NCBI RefSeq assembly: GCF_900105475.1
Contig: NZ_LT629777.1
Span: forward strand, 3,534,001-3,598,000
Length of the DNA: 64,000 bases
From: Pseudomonas asplenii
GTDB lineage: Bacteria; Pseudomonadota; Gammaproteobacteria; Pseudomonadales; Pseudomonadaceae
Direction of reading: 5' to 3'
Shown: positions 28,110-39,032 of the stretch, one piece after another
Numbering within the stretch: position 1 is the first letter of the stretch
Layout: each line of letters opens with the position of its first letter
The notes under the pieces: model-generated
Told to the model about the DNA's origin: nothing
Databases searched by the model: none
The model's input: the letters and a program-made list of their open reading frames with translations, nothing else
Made by a program: the position numbers and the translations under genes

Positions 28110-28313
28110 TCAGAGAAAATTCTGAATATCCTGGGCCAACTGCATGCGTTTGATGTAGAGCTGGCTTCCCTGCTCCGCATCGACCCGGCTGAAAAAGGGT
28201 CCTTCCAGGGTGTTTTCCCGGGTGCAGAAAAAATACTGGCCATTGATTGTACTCACGCGGTCGCTGCGAAAGTGCGTGGCTTCGGTGCTGTCCTGGGCGC
28301 GTTTGCCGAACAT
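28110..28313 (-). CDS. Small protein, DUF6316-like
   Basis: A 67-residue soluble protein. The pattern THFRSDRVSTINGQYFFCTREN, then EGPFFSRVDAEQG and YIKRMQLAQD resembles the DUF6316 family of short Pseudomonas proteins. I rely on memory of that family, so the name is tentative. A GGAG lies nine bases before the ATG at 28313. It is convergent with the thiolase gene and separated from it by the REPIN. Confidence 0.6.
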   Translation of the reverse strand: MFGKRAQDSTEATHFRSDRVSTINGQYFFCTRENTLEGPFFSRVDAEQGSQLYIKRMQLAQDIQNFL

Positions 28314-28525
28314 GGAGAAAAGCTCCAGAGTGGGTGGGATGTCAGATAAACATCATAAATCTTGAGCAGATACGCTGTTCGATTCGTCGACCAGTGGTAT
28401 TGGCCAATTTATTGACGGCGTTCGAACGTTGCTCGATGTCGTTTTTAATAGGCAAGGGCGGCTGTAGGGTGGGCGGTGAGCCGCTTAGAATGGCGCCTTG
28501 AATTCATCGCTCCCCGGGACGTTCC

Positions 28526-29479
28526 ATGCATATTTCATCCGGCCGTTGGGGCTACGGGCTGTTTCTTGCCCTGCTCACCGCTGTGCTCTGGGGCATCCTG
28601 CCGATCAAGCTCAAGCAGGTGTTGCAGGTGATGGACCCGGTCAGCGTGACCTGGTGCCGGTTGATGGTTTCCGGTGGTTTTCTGTTCTTCTACCTGGCCC
28701 TCAGCAAACGACTGCCGAGCTGGCGTGCGTTGGGACCACGGGGTGGCTGGCTGGTGCTGCTGGCGGTGTTCGGGCTGGTGGGCAACTACGTCCTGTACCT
28801 CATGGGCCTCAAACTGCTGAGCCCGGGTACTGCGCAACTGGTGGTGCAGATGGGGCCGATCTTCCTGTTGATCGCCAGCCTGTTCGTATTCAAGGAGCGC
28901 TTCAGCCTGGGCCAGGGGATCGGGCTGGTGGTGCTGCTGTTGGGTTTCGGGCTGTTCTTCAACCAGCGGCTGGAGGAGTTGCTGACCTCCCTGGGCAATT
29001 ACACCGCCGGGGTGCTGCTGGTACTGCTGGCCTCGACGGTCTGGACCTTCTATGCCCTGAGCCAGAAACAGCTGCTGACGGCCTGGAATTCGTTGCAGGT
29101 GATGATGGTGATCTATCTGTTCTGTGCCTTGCTGCTGAGCCCCTGGGCGCATCCGGCGGAAATATTGCAACTGAGCCCGTTGCAGGGTTGGCTGTTGTTG
29201 GGCTGCTGCCTGAACACCCTGGTGGCCTATGGTGCGTTTGCCGAGGCGCTGGCGCACTGGGAGGCTTCGCGGGTCAGTGCGACCCTGGCGATCACGCCGC
29301 TGGTGACCTTCGGTTCGGTCGCCGTGGCCGCCTGGATCTGGCCAGACTACGTGCAGGCCGAAGAGATCAATGGCCTGGGCTATGGCGGGGCGCTGGTGGT
29401 GGTGTTCGGTTCGGCGCTGGTGGCCCTGGGGCCGTCGCTGATCGCCGGGCTCAAGGCCCGGCGCGCACGGTTGGCCTGA
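28526..29479 (+). CDS. EamA family (DMT superfamily) transporter
   Basis: A 317-residue inner-membrane protein with ten hydrophobic helices in two EamA repeats. The first repeat contains WGILPIKLKQVL; the second contains the LAHWEASRVSATLAITPLVT segment typical of EamA helices 8-9. It is probably a metabolite exporter of the RarD/YdcZ-like kind; the substrate is unknown. A longer ORF in another frame (28498-29496) is a shadow. It is convergent with fumC, with a hairpin between. Confidence 0.88.
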   Translation: MHISSGRWGYGLFLALLTAVLWGILPIKLKQVLQVMDPVSVTWCRLMVSGGFLFFYLALSKRLPSWRALGPRGGWLVLLAVFGLVGNYVLYLMGLKLLSPGTAQLVVQMGPIFLLIASLFVFKERFSLGQGIGLVVLLLGFGLFFNQRLEELLTSLGNYTAGVLLVLLASTVWTFYALSQKQLLTAWNSLQVMMVIYLFCALLLSPWAHPAEILQLSPLQGWLLLGCCLNTLVAYGAFAEALAHWEASRVSATLAITPLVTFGSVAVAAWIWPDYVQAEEINGLGYGGALVVVFGSALVALGPSLIAGLKARRARLA

Positions 29480-29541
29480 TCCGTTTGAGTGCTTGAAGTC
29501 CACTCGTCACAAGGTTTGTCTTCAGCCATTTGCCTCTTGCA

Positions 29542-29565
29542 AGGCCTGCTTGTCAGGGCAGGCCT
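29542..29565. terminator. Hairpin between convergent EamA and fumC genes
   Basis: AGGCCTGC (29542-29549) pairs with GCAGGCCT (29558-29565) over an 8-base loop. On the plus strand it is followed by GTGTTTGT. Its position between two convergent stops suggests bidirectional termination. Confidence 0.5.
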
Positions 29566-29576
29566 GTGTTTGTCCC

Positions 29577-30971
<1,395 letters not shown>

Positions 30972-31173
30972 CGGACGCGTTCCTCCTCGAGGTTTAAAGG
31001 GCTGACTCGTGCAGTTTAGGCCCTGATCCACCGGCGAGGTTCCCCTTGCAGTTTTTTGCCGCTGGGGCGAGCCTGAAACTGTCACAATCGGTGTCGGGGT
31101 TGAGTGACACACTTTGTTAGGCGCAGAATGGGCGTTCTTGGGGTTTTACCTCGCCTGCTATAAAGGACATTCG

Positions 31174-31695
31174 ATGACCCGTCTTCGCGCCATCTGTACC
31201 GCGGTTGCTCTGGTATGCGCCAGCGGCCAGGTTTTCGCCGATACCGCCAGCCACAACGCCAGTGCCGAAACTTTCCTGAAGCTGGCCCATGCCGACAAGC
31301 TCGGAACTCCGGTCTACATGCAAGTGCAGCAGATGTTCGCCCAGCGCTTCGAGCAGACCCAGGCGCCTGCGTCGAAAAAACCACTGCTCGATACCTACCA
31401 GGCCAAGGCCAACGCCGCCCTGGACCAGGCCATCGGCTGGGACAAGCTCAAGCCTGACATGGTCAAGCTCTACACCGACAATTTCAGTGAGAGCGAGCTC
31501 AAGGACCTGGTTGCGTTCTACCAGTCGCCGCTGGGCAAGAAAGTCCTGGAGAAAATGCCACAACTGACCCAGCAATCGGCCCAGTTGACCCAGGCCAAGC
31601 TGGAAAGCGCGGTACCGGTGGTCAACAAGCTGCTGGAAGACATGACCAACGAGCTGGCACCGGCCAAGGCCGCTGCCCCGGCGAAGAAGAAGTAA
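31174..31695 (+). CDS. DUF2059 domain periplasmic protein
   Basis: A 173-residue exported protein. The signal peptide spans residues 1-22 with likely cleavage after QVFA. The mature part has the DUF2059 pattern YTDNFSESELKDLVAFYQSPLGKKVLEKMP near residues 95-125. The tail is Ala/Lys-rich. The function is unknown. It is 12 bp upstream of bolA and follows an AAAGGA ribosome site. Confidence 0.9.
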   Translation: MTRLRAICTAVALVCASGQVFADTASHNASAETFLKLAHADKLGTPVYMQVQQMFAQRFEQTQAPASKKPLLDTYQAKANAALDQAIGWDKLKPDMVKLYTDNFSESELKDLVAFYQSPLGKKVLEKMPQLTQQSAQLTQAKLESAVPVVNKLLEDMTNELAPAKAAAPAKKK

Positions 31696-31707
31696 GCGGG
31701 GCGCGAG

Positions 31708-32007
31708 ATGAGCATGCAACAACGTATCGAGACTGCCTTGGGTGCCTTGCAGCCTGAGCACCTGGACGTACTGGATGAAAGCCACATGCACAGCCGTGGG
31801 TTGCAGACCCATTTCAAGGCGGTGCTGGTCAGCGAGCAGTTTGCCGGGCTGAACAGTGTCAAGCGTCACCAGAAAGTCTATGCCACGCTGGGTGACCTGA
31901 TGGGGCAGTTCCATGCGTTGGCCCTGCATACCTACACCCCTGAAGAGTGGGTAAAAATCGGTGCAGCGCCGGCATCGCCGACCTGCGCCGGCGGTAGCAA
32001 GCACTAG
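31708..32007 (+). CDS. BolA family protein
   Basis: A 99-residue protein with the class II KH-like fold of BolA. Recognisable segments are [43 protein letters not shown] and [10 protein letters not shown]. BolA proteins bind DNA and partner with monothiol glutaredoxins in iron-sulfur metabolism and stress responses. The first ATG at 31708 is used. It sits between the DUF2059 gene and a terminator, the same order as in P. aeruginosa from memory. Confidence 0.92.
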   Translation: MSMQQRIETALGALQPEHLDVLDESHMHSRGLQTHFKAVLVSEQFAGLNSVKRHQKVYATLGDLMGQFHALALHTYTPEEWVKIGAAPASPTCAGGSKH

Positions 32008-32038
32008 GCCTGTTGGCTGGCCTTTTGCTAGAATCCGC

Positions 32039-32068
32039 AACGCGCCGCTCAGTCGGCGCGTTTTTTTT
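32039..32068 (+). terminator. Rho-independent terminator after bolA
   Basis: AACGCGCCG (32039-32047) pairs with CGGCGCGTT (32054-32062) and leads directly into a run of eight Ts. Confidence 0.9.
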
Positions 32069-32116
32069 GCATCCGGTTCGCCCTTTGCGAGGGCAGCCAC
32101 CTGGAGAGAAATACCC

Positions 32117-33055
32117 ATGACCCAACCTGTCGTCGTGGCGGCACTGTACAAGTTCGTCACCCTCGAAGATTACGTCGCCCTGCGCGAGCCGCTGCTGCAG
32201 GCGATGCTCGCCAACGGTATCAAGGGCACGCTGCTGATTGCCGAAGAAGGCATCAACGGTACTGTTTCCGGCAGTCGCGAAGGCATCGATGGCCTGCTGG
32301 CCTGGCTGAAGAACGATCCACGCATGGTGGACCTGGACCACAAGGAGTCCTACTGCGACGAGCAGCCGTTCTATCGGACCAAGGTCAAGCTGAAGAAGGA
32401 AATCGTCACCCTCGGTGTCGAAGGCGTGGACCCGAACAAGAAAGTCGGCACCTATGTCGAGCCGCAGGACTGGAACGCCCTGATCGCCGATCCCGAGGTG
32501 TTGCTGATCGATACCCGGAACGACTATGAAGTCTCGATTGGCACCTTCGAAGGCGCCATCGACCCGAAAACCACCAGCTTTCGCGAGTTCCCCGATTACA
32601 TCAAGGCCCACTTCGACCCGACGCGGCACAAGAAGGTCGCCATGTTCTGCACCGGCGGCATTCGTTGCGAGAAGGCGTCGAGCTACATGCTCGGCGAGGG
32701 TTTCGAGGAGGTTTATCACCTCAAGGGCGGCATCCTGAAGTACCTTGAGGAAGTGCCCCAGGAACAAAGCCGGTGGCGTGGCGACTGTTTCGTGTTCGAT
32801 AACCGGGTCACCGTTCGTCATGACCTGACCGAGGGCGACTACGATCAATGCCACGCCTGCCGTACGCCGGTCAGCGTCGAGGATCGTACATCGGAGCACT
32901 ATGTGCCGGGCATCAGTTGCCCGCACTGTTGGGACACGCTGAGCGAGAAGACGCGCCGTAGCGCTATCGACCGGCAGAAACAGATCGAACTGGCCAAGTT
33001 GCGCAACCAACCGCACCCGATCGGCTATAACTACCGTCAAGATTCCGAGGCCTGA
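32117..33055 (+). CDS. trhO: tRNA uridine(34) hydroxylase (rhodanese-like)
   Basis: A 312-residue TrhO/YceA protein that hydroxylates U34 of certain tRNAs to give 5-hydroxyuridine. There is an N-terminal ferredoxin-like domain (~1-100) and a rhodanese domain with the catalytic Cys178 in [12 protein letters not shown]-terminal pair of CxxC motifs (CHAC, CPHC, residues ~255-280) probably binds metal. GGAGAG stands before the ATG. It is three bases upstream of the DsbA-like gene, so the two are co-transcribed. Confidence 0.93.
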   Translation: MTQPVVVAALYKFVTLEDYVALREPLLQAMLANGIKGTLLIAEEGINGTVSGSREGIDGLLAWLKNDPRMVDLDHKESYCDEQPFYRTKVKLKKEIVTLGVEGVDPNKKVGTYVEPQDWNALIADPEVLLIDTRNDYEVSIGTFEGAIDPKTTSFREFPDYIKAHFDPTRHKKVAMFCTGGIRCEKASSYMLGEGFEEVYHLKGGILKYLEEVPQEQSRWRGDCFVFDNRVTVRHDLTEGDYDQCHACRTPVSVEDRTSEHYVPGISCPHCWDTLSEKTRRSAIDRQKQIELAKLRNQPHPIGYNYRQDSEA

Positions 33056-33058
33056 GCC

Positions 33059-33694
33059 ATGTCCGCGCGCCTGCTCTATGTGATGGATCCGATGTGTTCC
33101 TGGTGCTGGGGCTTTGCGCCGGTGGCCGAGGCGCTGGTCAAGCAGGCGCAGGCCGCGGGTGTCGAACTGCACCTGGTGATGGGCGGCTTGCGCACCGGCA
33201 GCGGTGCTGCGCTGGAGCCCACCACCCGGCGCTACATCCTGGAGCACTGGCAGGCGGTCACCGAGACCACCGGCCAGGCGTTCCGGCTTGAGGGTGCCTT
33301 GCCCGACGGATTTGTCTACGACACGGAGCCTGCGTGTCGGGCGGTGGTCACCGCCCGCAGCCTGGCGCCCGACTGTGCATGGACCCTGGTGGGGCTGATC
33401 CAGCGGGCTTTTTATGTCGAGGGACGCGATGTCACGCAAGCCTCGGTGCTGGTGGAATTGGCGGAAAAAGCCGGTTTGCCGCGCATCGAGTTTGCTGGCG
33501 CCTTCGATACCGCCGAGCAGCATGTGGCAACCGCCGCCGATTTCACCTGGGTTCAGGACCTGGGAATCGCAGGCTTTCCGACCCTGTTGGCCGAGCGTAA
33601 CGGGCAACTGGCACTGCTGACCAATGGCTACCAGCCGCTTTCCGAGTTGTCGCCGTTGCTCGGCCGCTGGCTGGAGCGCGCGGCCTGTGCCTGA
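33059..33694 (+). CDS. DsbA family thioredoxin-fold protein
   Basis: A 211-residue protein with a CSWC redox motif at Cys13-Cys16 and the cis-Pro loop GIAGFPTLL near residue 173. There is no signal peptide, so unlike DsbA itself it is cytoplasmic, similar to FrnE/HCCA isomerase-type members. The substrate is unknown. It overlaps the start of the ABC transporter gene by eight bases. Confidence 0.9.
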   Translation: MSARLLYVMDPMCSWCWGFAPVAEALVKQAQAAGVELHLVMGGLRTGSGAALEPTTRRYILEHWQAVTETTGQAFRLEGALPDGFVYDTEPACRAVVTARSLAPDCAWTLVGLIQRAFYVEGRDVTQASVLVELAEKAGLPRIEFAGAFDTAEQHVATAADFTWVQDLGIAGFPTLLAERNGQLALLTNGYQPLSELSPLLGRWLERAACA

Positions 33695-35486
33695 GGCGGC
33701 CTCCTTGCCGGACCGCCTGAGCTGGGCGGAAATTCGTCGCCTGGCGCTGCAGCATCGCAAAACCCTGTGGGTCGCCAATGCTGTCGCGGTACTGGCAACC
33801 CTGTGCAGCGTCCCCATCCCGTTGCTGCTGCCGCTGTTGGTCGACGAGGTGCTGCTCAAGCACGGCGATGCGGCGCTGCAGGTAATGAACCATCTGTTGC
33901 CTGGCCCCTGGCAGACGGCGCTCGGCTACATTGGCCTGATGTTGCTGGTCACGTTGAGCCTGCGTTGTGGTGCGCTGTTGTTCAACGTCCTGCAGGCGCG
34001 GTTGTTCGCCGGGTTGGCCAAGGACATCGTCTATCGTATTCGTATCCGCCTGATCGAACGCCTGAAGCGGATTTCCCTGGGCGAATATGAAAGCCTGGGC
34101 AGTGGCACGGTGACTACGCACCTGGTCACCGACCTGGACACCCTCGACAAGTTTGTCGGCGAAACCCTCAGCCGGTTTCTGGTGGCCATACTGACGTTGC
34201 TGGGAACTTCCGCCATCCTGGTCTGGATGCACTGGCAGCTGGCGCTGCTGATTCTGCTGTTCAACCCGCTGGTGATCTATTTCACGGTGCAGTTGGGCAA
34301 GCGCGTCAAACACCTGAAGAAGCTGGAGAACGACAGCACCTCGCGATTCACCCAGGCGCTGACGGAAACCCTTGATGCGATCCAGGAGGTCCGTGCCGGC
34401 AATCGCCAGGGCTTTTTCCTCGGTCGTCTCGGTCAGCGGGCGCGGGAGGTGCGTGACTATGCCGTGGCCTCGCAATGGAAAAGCGACGCGTCGGGCCGGG
34501 CCAGCGCGTTGCTGTTCCAGTTCGGTATCGATATTTTCCGGGCGGCGGCGATGCTCACCGTCTTGTTCTCGGACCTGTCGATCGGCCAGATGCTCGCGGT
34601 TTTCAGTTACCTGTGGTTCATGATCGGTCCGGTCGAGCAACTGTTGAACCTGCAGTACGCCTATTACGCTGCGGGTGGTGCGCTGAGGCGCATCAACGAG
34701 TTGTTGGCACGGGCCGATGAGCCCTCGTATCCGGGCGGCATCGATCCGTTTGTCGGGCGTGAAACGGTCGGGATCGAGGTGCGCGGTCTGAGCTTCGCCT
34801 ACGCCGATGAGCCGATACTCGACCAGCTCGACCTGTCTATCGCGCCGGGTGAAAAGGTGGCGATCGTCGGTGCCAGTGGTGGTGGCAAGAGTACCCTGGT
34901 GCAGTTGCTTCTCGGGCTCTATGTGCCGCAAGCCGGCACCATTCGTTTTGGCGGTGCGTCCCAGGCCGAAATCGGCCTGGAAACCGTGCGCGAGCAGGTG
35001 GCCGTGGTGTTGCAACATCCGGCCCTGTTCAATGACACGGTGCGTGCCAACCTGACCATGGGGCGCGAGCGTAGCGATGAAGCCTGCTGGCGGGCGCTGG
35101 AGATCGCCCAGTTGGACAGCACCATCCGCGGCCTGCCACTGGGACTGGACAGCATTGTCGGACGCTCCGGTGTACGTTTGTCCGGTGGGCAGCGCCAGCG
35201 CCTGGCGATCGCACGGATGGTGCTGGCCGAGCCCAAGGTGGTGATCCTCGACGAAGCGACTTCGGCGCTGGACGCGGCGACCGAATACAACCTGCACCAG
35301 GCGCTTGGCCGTTTTCTCAACGGTCGTACCACCTTGATCATTGCGCATCGGCTATCGGCGGTGAAACAGGCCGACCGCGTGCTCGTCTTCGATGGTGGCC
35401 GAATTGCCGAAGATGGCGACCACCAGCAACTGATTGCCGACGGCGGTCTCTATGCCAAGCTGTACGGGCATTTGCAAAAAATTTGA
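33687..35486 (+). CDS. ABC exporter, fused permease and ATPase
   Basis: A 599-residue half-transporter. Membrane helices occupy residues ~30-300. The nucleotide-binding domain starts near 355, with Walker A GASGGGKST (~395), signature LSGGQRQR (~495), Walker B VVILDEAT and the H-loop IIAHR. The best start is GTG at 33687, inside the end of the DsbA-like gene, with GGAG eleven bases upstream; the ORF has no nearby ATG in a sensible place. It probably works as a homodimer exporting a lipid, peptide or drug. It is next to the rbdA-type gene, as in P. aeruginosa PA0860-PA0861 (from memory). Confidence 0.92.
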   Translation: MPEAASLPDRLSWAEIRRLALQHRKTLWVANAVAVLATLCSVPIPLLLPLLVDEVLLKHGDAALQVMNHLLPGPWQTALGYIGLMLLVTLSLRCGALLFNVLQARLFAGLAKDIVYRIRIRLIERLKRISLGEYESLGSGTVTTHLVTDLDTLDKFVGETLSRFLVAILTLLGTSAILVWMHWQLALLILLFNPLVIYFTVQLGKRVKHLKKLENDSTSRFTQALTETLDAIQEVRAGNRQGFFLGRLGQRAREVRDYAVASQWKSDASGRASALLFQFGIDIFRAAAMLTVLFSDLSIGQMLAVFSYLWFMIGPVEQLLNLQYAYYAAGGALRRINELLARADEPSYPGGIDPFVGRETVGIEVRGLSFAYADEPILDQLDLSIAPGEKVAIVGASGGGKSTLVQLLLGLYVPQAGTIRFGGASQAEIGLETVREQVAVVLQHPALFNDTVRANLTMGRERSDEACWRALEIAQLDSTIRGLPLGLDSIVGRSGVRLSGGQRQRLAIARMVLAEPKVVILDEATSALDAATEYNLHQALGRFLNGRTTLIIAHRLSAVKQADRVLVFDGGRIAEDGDHQQLIADGGLYAKLYGHLQKI

Positions 35487-35697
35487 CGCGCTTGGGTTTC
35501 ACTTGATTTTCTGTGCTTGGTCGTTGAATTAATTACAAGTAATGAGTTTTCCCCCGTAGGGACATGCAACGGGCCAAATGCATTGATTTCCCACCGATCA
35601 ACGATCCATCCGAGGTTGTGGAAATTAGCCTAGGCTCTGCTGTCAGGGGCGAAAATCTCTCGGCTGTTCATCTGGCTCTACGGGTGCAAGGGTACTC

Positions 35698-38157
35698 ATG
35701 AAGCGCAAGCAGACTCTCGGAACGCCACGGCTGTTGGGCATCGTCTGGCCGTTTATCGCCGTCGTCCTGTTTCAGGCCTTGCTGGGATGTCTCAGCCTCT
35801 ATGTGCTGTCGGCGGTGCGCGGCTATGTGGCCGGCGAGAGTCTCTGGTCGAAAGCCCAGAAAGACGCGATCTATTACCTCAACCTCTATGCCGACAGCCG
35901 TGACGAGGCGATATTCCTCAAGTACCAGGAGGCCATCGCCGTGCCCCAGGGTGGGCATGAATTGCGCATTGCCCTGGATGCCCCGACGCCGGACCTCGAG
36001 GCGGCGCGCCGGGGCATCCTGCAGGGCGGCAATCATCCTGACGATGTTCCCAGCATCATCTGGCTGTACCTGAATTTCCGTCATTTCAGTTACCTCGAGC
36101 GGGCTATTGAGAAGTGGACGGTGGGTGACAGCTATCTTGTGCAACTGGATGAGGTCGCCCGGCAGATGCATCAGGCGATTTCCATCAACGCAGCCACCGC
36201 TGCCGATATCCAGCGATGGAAAAACCATATCTTTGCCATCAACGACGGTGTGACGCCGGCGGCGAAGGCCTTCAGCGATGCCCTGGGCGAAGGTTCGCGG
36301 GTGATTCTGCGCCTGCTGCTGGCGACCAACGTCACCACGGCGCTGGTGCTGATCGTCCTGGCCTTGTTGCGCACCCATAAGCTGTTGGCCCAGCGCCATG
36401 CCTTTGCCGATGCGTTGCAGGTGGAAAAGGAGCGGGCGCAGATCACCCTGGAGTCCATCGGCGACGGTGTGATCACCACCGATGTGGATGGCGTCATCGT
36501 CTACATGAACCCCGCTGCAGAGCAACTGACTCACTGGAAGGCCGGACAGGCTTATGGCTTGCCGCTGGCGGCGCTGTTCAACTTGCTCGACGAAAATGCG
36601 CTGGAGGAAGGTTTCACGCTGATCGAGCATATTCTGACCGGGCAATTGGGCGGTGGCAGCGAGCATTCCAAGCTGATTCAGCGGCTTGACGGCAGCACGG
36701 TGTCGGTAACCCTGGTCGGGGCGCCGATCCTTAATGCCGGTCAGGTCAGTGGCGCGGTGCTGGTGCTGCATGACATGACCCAGGAGCGCCAGTACATCGC
36801 CAATCTCTCTTGGCAGGCCACCCATGATGCCCTGACCGGGCTGGCCAACCGTCGCGAGTTCGAATATCGACTGGAGCAGGCATTGCACGACCTGGCGCAT
36901 CAGCCCGCGCGGCATGTGCTGATGTTCCTCGATCTGGACCAGTTCAAGCTGGTCAATGACACGTGCGGGCATGCGGCTGGCGACGAGTTGCTGCGTCATA
37001 TTTGCGCGTTGCTGCAGTCCGGTCTGCGTGAGGGCGATACTCTTGCGCGGCTGGGTGGGGATGAATTCGGAATTTTGCTTGAGAATTGTCCGTCGGACGC
37101 GGCTGAGAAAATCGCGGAAGGATTACGCCAGACTGTGCAGAATCTGCACTTTGTCTGGAAGGGCCGGCCTTTCGTCACCACGGTCAGCATCGGCCTGGTG
37201 CACCTGCACCAGATGCCTGCGACCCTCGAAGCCTCCCTGCGTGCGGCCGATATGGCCTGTTACATGGCCAAGGAAAAAGGGCGCAATCGGATTCAGGTGT
37301 ATCACGCTGACGATTCCGAATTGTCCCTGCGGTTTGGTGAAATGGCCTGGGTGCAGCGTTTGCACATGGCCCTGGAAGAGAACCGTTTTTGTCTGTATTC
37401 GCAGGAAATTTCCGCGCTGGGTCAGACCGATCATGCGCAGGGACACGTAGAGATCCTGCTGCGCCTGCATGATGAGGCGGGTCGCATGATTTTGCCCGAC
37501 AGCTTTATTCCGGCCGCCGAACGCTATGGCCTGATGAGCCAGTTGGATCGCTGGGTGGTGCAGAATGTGTTCAAGGTGGTAGCCGAGTGTAGTGCCCAGG
37601 GGCATGAGGCCTCGATGGCCATGTGTGCGATCAATCTGTCAGGCACCACCATTGGCGACGAGGATTTTCTGGGTTTCCTCCACCAACAATTTGCGTTGCA
37701 CGGTATTTCGCCGAGGCTGATCTGTTTCGAAATCACCGAGACCAGCGCTATCTCCAATCTCGGTAGCGCGATTCGTTTTATCAATGAGCTCAAGGGCTTG
37801 GGTTGTCACTTCTCTCTGGATGACTTCTGTGCGGGTATGTCTTCATTCGCTTATCTCAAACATTTGCCTGTAGACTTCCTGAAGATCGATGGAAGTTTTG
37901 TAAAGGATATGCTGGACGACCCGATTAACCGCGCCATGGTCGAAGTGATCAACCACATCGGCCATGTGATGGGGAAAAGAACAATTGCAGAGTTTGTCGA
38001 GACGCCGCAGATCGAGCAGGCATTGCGGGAGATCGGTGTCGACTACGCCCAGGGTTATGTGATCGAACGCCCGCAACTGTTCACGTGCGACAGCCTGCTG
38101 CGTCGCCCTGATCGGCCTCATTCGCTGTTGTTCAAGGCGCCCGGCACGTTCCGCTGA
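35698..38157 (+). CDS. rbdA: Membrane PAS-GGDEF-EAL cyclic-di-GMP enzyme
   Basis: An 819-residue protein. Membrane helices at ~12-38 and ~205-225 flank a periplasmic sensor region. A PAS domain follows (~250-360), then GGDEF (~375-535) with intact GGDEF near 453, then EAL (~555-800). The EAL motif reads EILLR near 584, an accepted variant; other active-site residues are in place (INLSG, FEITET, LDDF, LKIDGSFV, AEFVE). The EAL domain may therefore hydrolyse c-di-GMP. Domain order, length and neighbours match RbdA (PA0861), which promotes biofilm dispersal. The symbol rests on this synteny. Confidence 0.88.
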   Translation: MKRKQTLGTPRLLGIVWPFIAVVLFQALLGCLSLYVLSAVRGYVAGESLWSKAQKDAIYYLNLYADSRDEAIFLKYQEAIAVPQGGHELRIALDAPTPDLEAARRGILQGGNHPDDVPSIIWLYLNFRHFSYLERAIEKWTVGDSYLVQLDEVARQMHQAISINAATAADIQRWKNHIFAINDGVTPAAKAFSDALGEGSRVILRLLLATNVTTALVLIVLALLRTHKLLAQRHAFADALQVEKERAQITLESIGDGVITTDVDGVIVYMNPAAEQLTHWKAGQAYGLPLAALFNLLDENALEEGFTLIEHILTGQLGGGSEHSKLIQRLDGSTVSVTLVGAPILNAGQVSGAVLVLHDMTQERQYIANLSWQATHDALTGLANRREFEYRLEQALHDLAHQPARHVLMFLDLDQFKLVNDTCGHAAGDELLRHICALLQSGLREGDTLARLGGDEFGILLENCPSDAAEKIAEGLRQTVQNLHFVWKGRPFVTTVSIGLVHLHQMPATLEASLRAADMACYMAKEKGRNRIQVYHADDSELSLRFGEMAWVQRLHMALEENRFCLYSQEISALGQTDHAQGHVEILLRLHDEAGRMILPDSFIPAAERYGLMSQLDRWVVQNVFKVVAECSAQGHEASMAMCAINLSGTTIGDEDFLGFLHQQFALHGISPRLICFEITETSAISNLGSAIRFINELKGLGCHFSLDDFCAGMSSFAYLKHLPVDFLKIDGSFVKDMLDDPINRAMVEVINHIGHVMGKRTIAEFVETPQIEQALREIGVDYAQGYVIERPQLFTCDSLLRRPDRPHSLLFKAPGTFR

Positions 38158-38207
38158 AACCCTTCCAGGTCTGCACAATCACCACTCAAAAGGAAAGGAG
38201 CTCAACA

Positions 38208-38996
38208 GTGATCGACACATTCAGCCGAACCGGCCCGCTTATGGAAGCCACCAGCTATCCCGCCTGGGCACAACAGCTCATCCGCGATTGCAGCGAGAGC
38301 AAGCGCCGCGTTGTCGAACACGAACTTTACCAGCGGATGCGCGACAACAAACTGAGCGCGAAAACCATGCGTCAGTACCTGATTGGCGGCTGGCCGGTGG
38401 TAGAGCAGTTTGCGTTGTACATGGCCCAGAACCTCACCAAGACCCGCTTTGCCCGCCACCCTGGCGAAGACATGGCGCGGCGTTGGCTGATGCGCAACAT
38501 TCGCGTGGAACTCAATCATGCTGACTATTGGGTGCACTGGAGCCGTGCCCATGGGGTCACACTGGAAGACCTGCAGGCGCAGCAGGTTCCTCCCGAGCTG
38601 CATGCCTTGAGCCATTGGTGCTGGCATACCAGTTCGGCCGACTCGCTGGTGGTGGCTGTCGCCGCGACCAACTATGCCATCGAAGGTGCCACCGGCGAGT
38701 GGTCGGCACTGGTTTGTTCGAGCGGCGTGTATGCCGCCGCTTTCCCCGAGGAAGAGCGCAAGCGGGCGATGAAGTGGCTGAAGATGCATGCCCAGTATGA
38801 CGACGCTCATCCCTGGGAGGCCCTGGAGATCGTCTGCACCCTGGCTGGGATGAATCCGAGCGAGGCACTGCAGACCGAATTGCGCCAGGCCGTCTGCAAG
38901 AGCTACGACTACATGTTCCTGTTTCTGGAGCGTTGCATGCAGTTGGAGAAGGCACCGGTGGCCCGTGAGCGCCAAGCGGAATTCGCTGAAAGCTGA
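38208..38996 (+). CDS. TenA/PqqC-like helical protein
   Basis: A 262-residue, largely helical protein of the TenA/THI-4/PqqC superfamily, often annotated as TenA family regulator in Pseudomonas. Haem-oxygenase-like fold features include ELNHADYWVHW and TNYAIEGATGEWS. TenA enzymes hydrolyse thiamin degradation products, while other members bind iron; which applies is unclear. The start is GTG at 38208, supported by a strong AGGAAAGGAG seven bases upstream. It follows the rbdA-type gene by 50 bp and is probably co-transcribed. Confidence 0.85.
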   Translation: MIDTFSRTGPLMEATSYPAWAQQLIRDCSESKRRVVEHELYQRMRDNKLSAKTMRQYLIGGWPVVEQFALYMAQNLTKTRFARHPGEDMARRWLMRNIRVELNHADYWVHWSRAHGVTLEDLQAQQVPPELHALSHWCWHTSSADSLVVAVAATNYAIEGATGEWSALVCSSGVYAAAFPEEERKRAMKWLKMHAQYDDAHPWEALEIVCTLAGMNPSEALQTELRQAVCKSYDYMFLFLERCMQLEKAPVARERQAEFAES

Positions 38997-39032
38997 GTCG
39001 GCAAGAACAGGGCGGGAACGGTCCCCCTCGGA

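Noticed and set aside
28498-29496. 332-codon plus-strand frame over the EamA transporter
   Set aside because: The other frame (28526-29479) gives a clear ten-helix transporter; this one is Gly/Ala/Arg-rich without motifs.
31859-33859. 666-codon minus-strand open frame over trhO and the DsbA-like gene
   Set aside because: It spans several well-supported plus-strand genes and a terminator; the composition is that of a shadow.
37444-37460. Loss of the EAL motif (EILLR) as evidence of an inactive phosphodiesterase
   Set aside because: Only the Glu of this motif is catalytic, and variants with Ile or Val in the second position are active; the other active-site residues are present.
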